Positions 62,981 to 64,000 of a stretch of 64,000 nt of DNA are shown one piece after another (positions within the stretch are counted from its first letter, which is position 1; the number at the start of each line of letters is the position of its first letter). Source of the DNA: Amycolatopsis iheyensis (GTDB lineage: Bacteria; Actinomycetota; Actinomycetes; Mycobacteriales; Pseudonocardiaceae); the NCBI RefSeq assembly GCF_024703995.1, contig NZ_JAMXQV010000006.1, forward strand, positions 62,001 to 126,000, written 5' to 3'. The notes below the pieces were generated by a model. That model saw nothing but the letters and a program-made list of their open reading frames with translations, ran no database searches and was not told where the DNA came from. The translations under genes and the position numbers were made by a program.

Positions 62981-63357
62981 CAGTCCTCCCAAGTGGTTCC
63001 GTCCGCCCGGGCGCCTCGTACGCCGGGCAGAGGGCTGGTGGCCAAGGCCGCGGTGACGACCGTCCGATGAGGACGCCACCCCGTCGAGACCAGCAGCCGT
63101 TTCGTCATACCCGCCCAGCCGGCGGGGGTGGCGGCCACGACCCAGACGTCCGGGTCGGGCGCGGCGAACCGCCGGGCCGGACGCAGCCACGACGCCGCGG
63201 CTTCCGGCCACGTGACCGTGGCCAGGACCAGACCGCCCCACGCCACGGCGATCCGCTCGCCGTCGGCCCGGGACGCCGGGTCCGCCGCGGTGCCGAGCAC
63301 GATGTGCCGGGCCGGCCCGATCAACCGCACGAGAGCCTCGAGCTCGGCGTCGGTCAT
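62980..63357 (-). CDS. Uncharacterised 125-residue protein in the alkylation-repair operon
   Basis: Not recognised. It starts MTDAELEALVRLIGPARHIV, has an alpha/beta pattern (VLGTAADPASRADGERIAVA, WGGLVLATVTWPEAAASWLR), the segment DVWVVAATPAGWAGMTKRLL and an acidic end TTWED. No membrane helix or signal. It is coupled on both sides: its ATG overlaps the oxygenase stop (ATGA) and its stop overlaps the ogt start (TGATG). Its position suggests an accessory factor in repair, which is inference. Confidence 0.72.
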   Translation of the reverse strand: MTDAELEALVRLIGPARHIVLGTAADPASRADGERIAVAWGGLVLATVTWPEAAASWLRPARRFAAPDPDVWVVAATPAGWAGMTKRLLVSTGWRPHRTVVTAALATSPLPGVRGARADGTTWED

Positions 63358-64000
63358 GCCGCGTCGTGGAAGACGAGGCCGAGGGTGTGCCGCCGGCCCG
63401 ACCGCACGGCCGACACGCCGTGCCGCACCGGCGCCGCCGACCAGCCGCGGGCCGAGCGGACCGGGCGGTCGCGCGTGGTGAACACCAGGCCGTGACCCTG
63501 CGGGATGAGGGTCGCGGTGCCGCGGGACTGGGCCCGCGGGCGCTGCTCGACGAGCAGGAACTCGCCGCCGGTGTGGTCGACGCCCGGCTCGTTGAGGTTG
63601 ATCACCACCTGCAGCGGGAACACCTTGTCGCCGTAGAGGTCGCGGTGCAGGGCGTTCCAGCCGCCGGTCTCGTACCGCAGCAGGATGGGGGTCGGCCGCC
63701 GCTGGCCGGCGTCGTGGCAGACGGCCAGCCACTCGTCCAAAGTGGACGGCCACTCGGGCTCCCGGCCGAGCCGGGCCGACCAGTCCCGGGCGATCGGCAG
63801 CAGCCGCGGGTAGAGCGCCTGGCGGAGGCGGTGCACCGGTTCGGGGAACGGGGACTTGAAGTAGTGGTAGTCGCCGTGGTCGCCGAAGCGGTGCCGTCGC
63901 AGGTTGACCGTCGCCCGGAAGTGCGCGGGCTCATCCCAGAGGGCGACGAGCTTCGCGCATTCGGCCGGGGTGAGCAGCTGTGGTAGCAGCGCGCAGCCGA
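63354..64000 (-). CDS. 2OG-Fe(II) oxygenase, partial at the right edge
   Basis: A 2-oxoglutarate- and iron-dependent dioxygenase; 214 residues are visible and the N-terminus lies beyond 64000. The frame stays open from the window edge through LLTPAECAKLVALWDEPAHF and HRFGDHGDYHYFKSPFPEPV. The iron ligands are in NALHRDLYGDKVFPL (H-x-D) and the distal His in VRHGVSAVRSGRRHTLGLVF, followed by the Arg that grips 2-oxoglutarate. Coupling to the 125-residue gene and ogt suggests dealkylation of DNA or protein; AlkB identity is not proven. Confidence 0.87.
   Translation of the reverse strand, partial: GCALLPQLLTPAECAKLVALWDEPAHFRATVNLRRHRFGDHGDYHYFKSPFPEPVHRLRQALYPRLLPIARDWSARLGREPEWPSTLDEWLAVCHDAGQRRPTPILLRYETGGWNALHRDLYGDKVFPLQVVINLNEPGVDHTGGEFLLVEQRPRAQSRGTATLIPQGHGLVFTTRDRPVRSARGWSAAPVRHGVSAVRSGRRHTLGLVFHDAA

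Overview
The window is very GC-rich (roughly 70% or more by eye), gene-dense DNA with a strong G/C third-position bias. Family content points to an actinomycete, most likely Pseudonocardiaceae/Amycolatopsis-like. The pointers are a furA-katG operon, an ECF41 sigma factor, separately encoded LigD-type polymerase and ligase proteins, a DUF6292 protein, many TetR regulators, type VII secretion-type helical proteins and frequent leaderless start sites. This placement is inference; no rRNA or tRNA gene was found.

Layout. (a) 1-7950: an aromatic amine/phenylacetate block. It holds a partial TetR gene (PaaR-like), paaK, a PaaR-type operator, a thiolase and a 3-hydroxyacyl-CoA dehydrogenase of the phenylacetyl-CoA lower pathway, an APC amine/amino-acid permease, a copper amine oxidase and its divergent TetR gene. 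Together they could import phenylethylamine-type amines, oxidise them towards phenylacetate and feed acetyl-CoA and succinyl-CoA. (b) 8.2-21 kb: furA-katG with a leaderless promoter, several regulator/target pairs with readable operators, a dienelactone hydrolase behind a short Cys-ending leader ORF and a hairpin, a decayed CotH gene, and a LasC-like flavoprotein with a membrane partner. (c) 21-27.3 kb: a YeiH-type anion exporter with a 43-residue membrane partner, a LysR-tartrate dehydrogenase-dehalogenase operon, and a type VII secretion-type pair. (d) 27.4-39.4 kb: an ECF41 module, an array of about six 50-bp repeats, a MocR regulator, a split NHEJ polymerase/ligase locus, and a two-TM protein with receiver-like and nuclease-like regions.

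(e) 39.5-49.9 kb: a cytochrome b561-like/Rieske gene set, a DUF3291-DUF3800 pair, a truncated MarR-GNAT gene, a sirtuin, a globin, a thioredoxin-reductase-like enzyme and two XRE-cupin regulators. (f) 49.9-57 kb: a stand-alone second-type EF-Tu gene, a Tat-exported GH28-like enzyme, and an MFS transporter coupled to acetaldehyde dehydrogenase and 4-hydroxy-2-oxovalerate aldolase (the end of a meta-cleavage pathway). (g) 57-64 kb: a flavin monooxygenase/TetR pair with a palindromic operator, a 596-residue protein with a RHIM/amyloid-like N-terminal motif, lysG-lysE, and a coupled operon (2OG-Fe(II) oxygenase, unknown 125-residue protein, Ogt) that looks like DNA alkylation repair.

The most novel-looking items are the RHIM-motif protein at 59134, the membrane receiver/nuclease-like protein at 37279, the type VII secretion pair at 25708-27292, the leader-ORF/hairpin ahead of the dienelactone hydrolase, and the small companion of the anion exporter. 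No CRISPR array, phage, IS element or complete biosynthetic cluster was seen.
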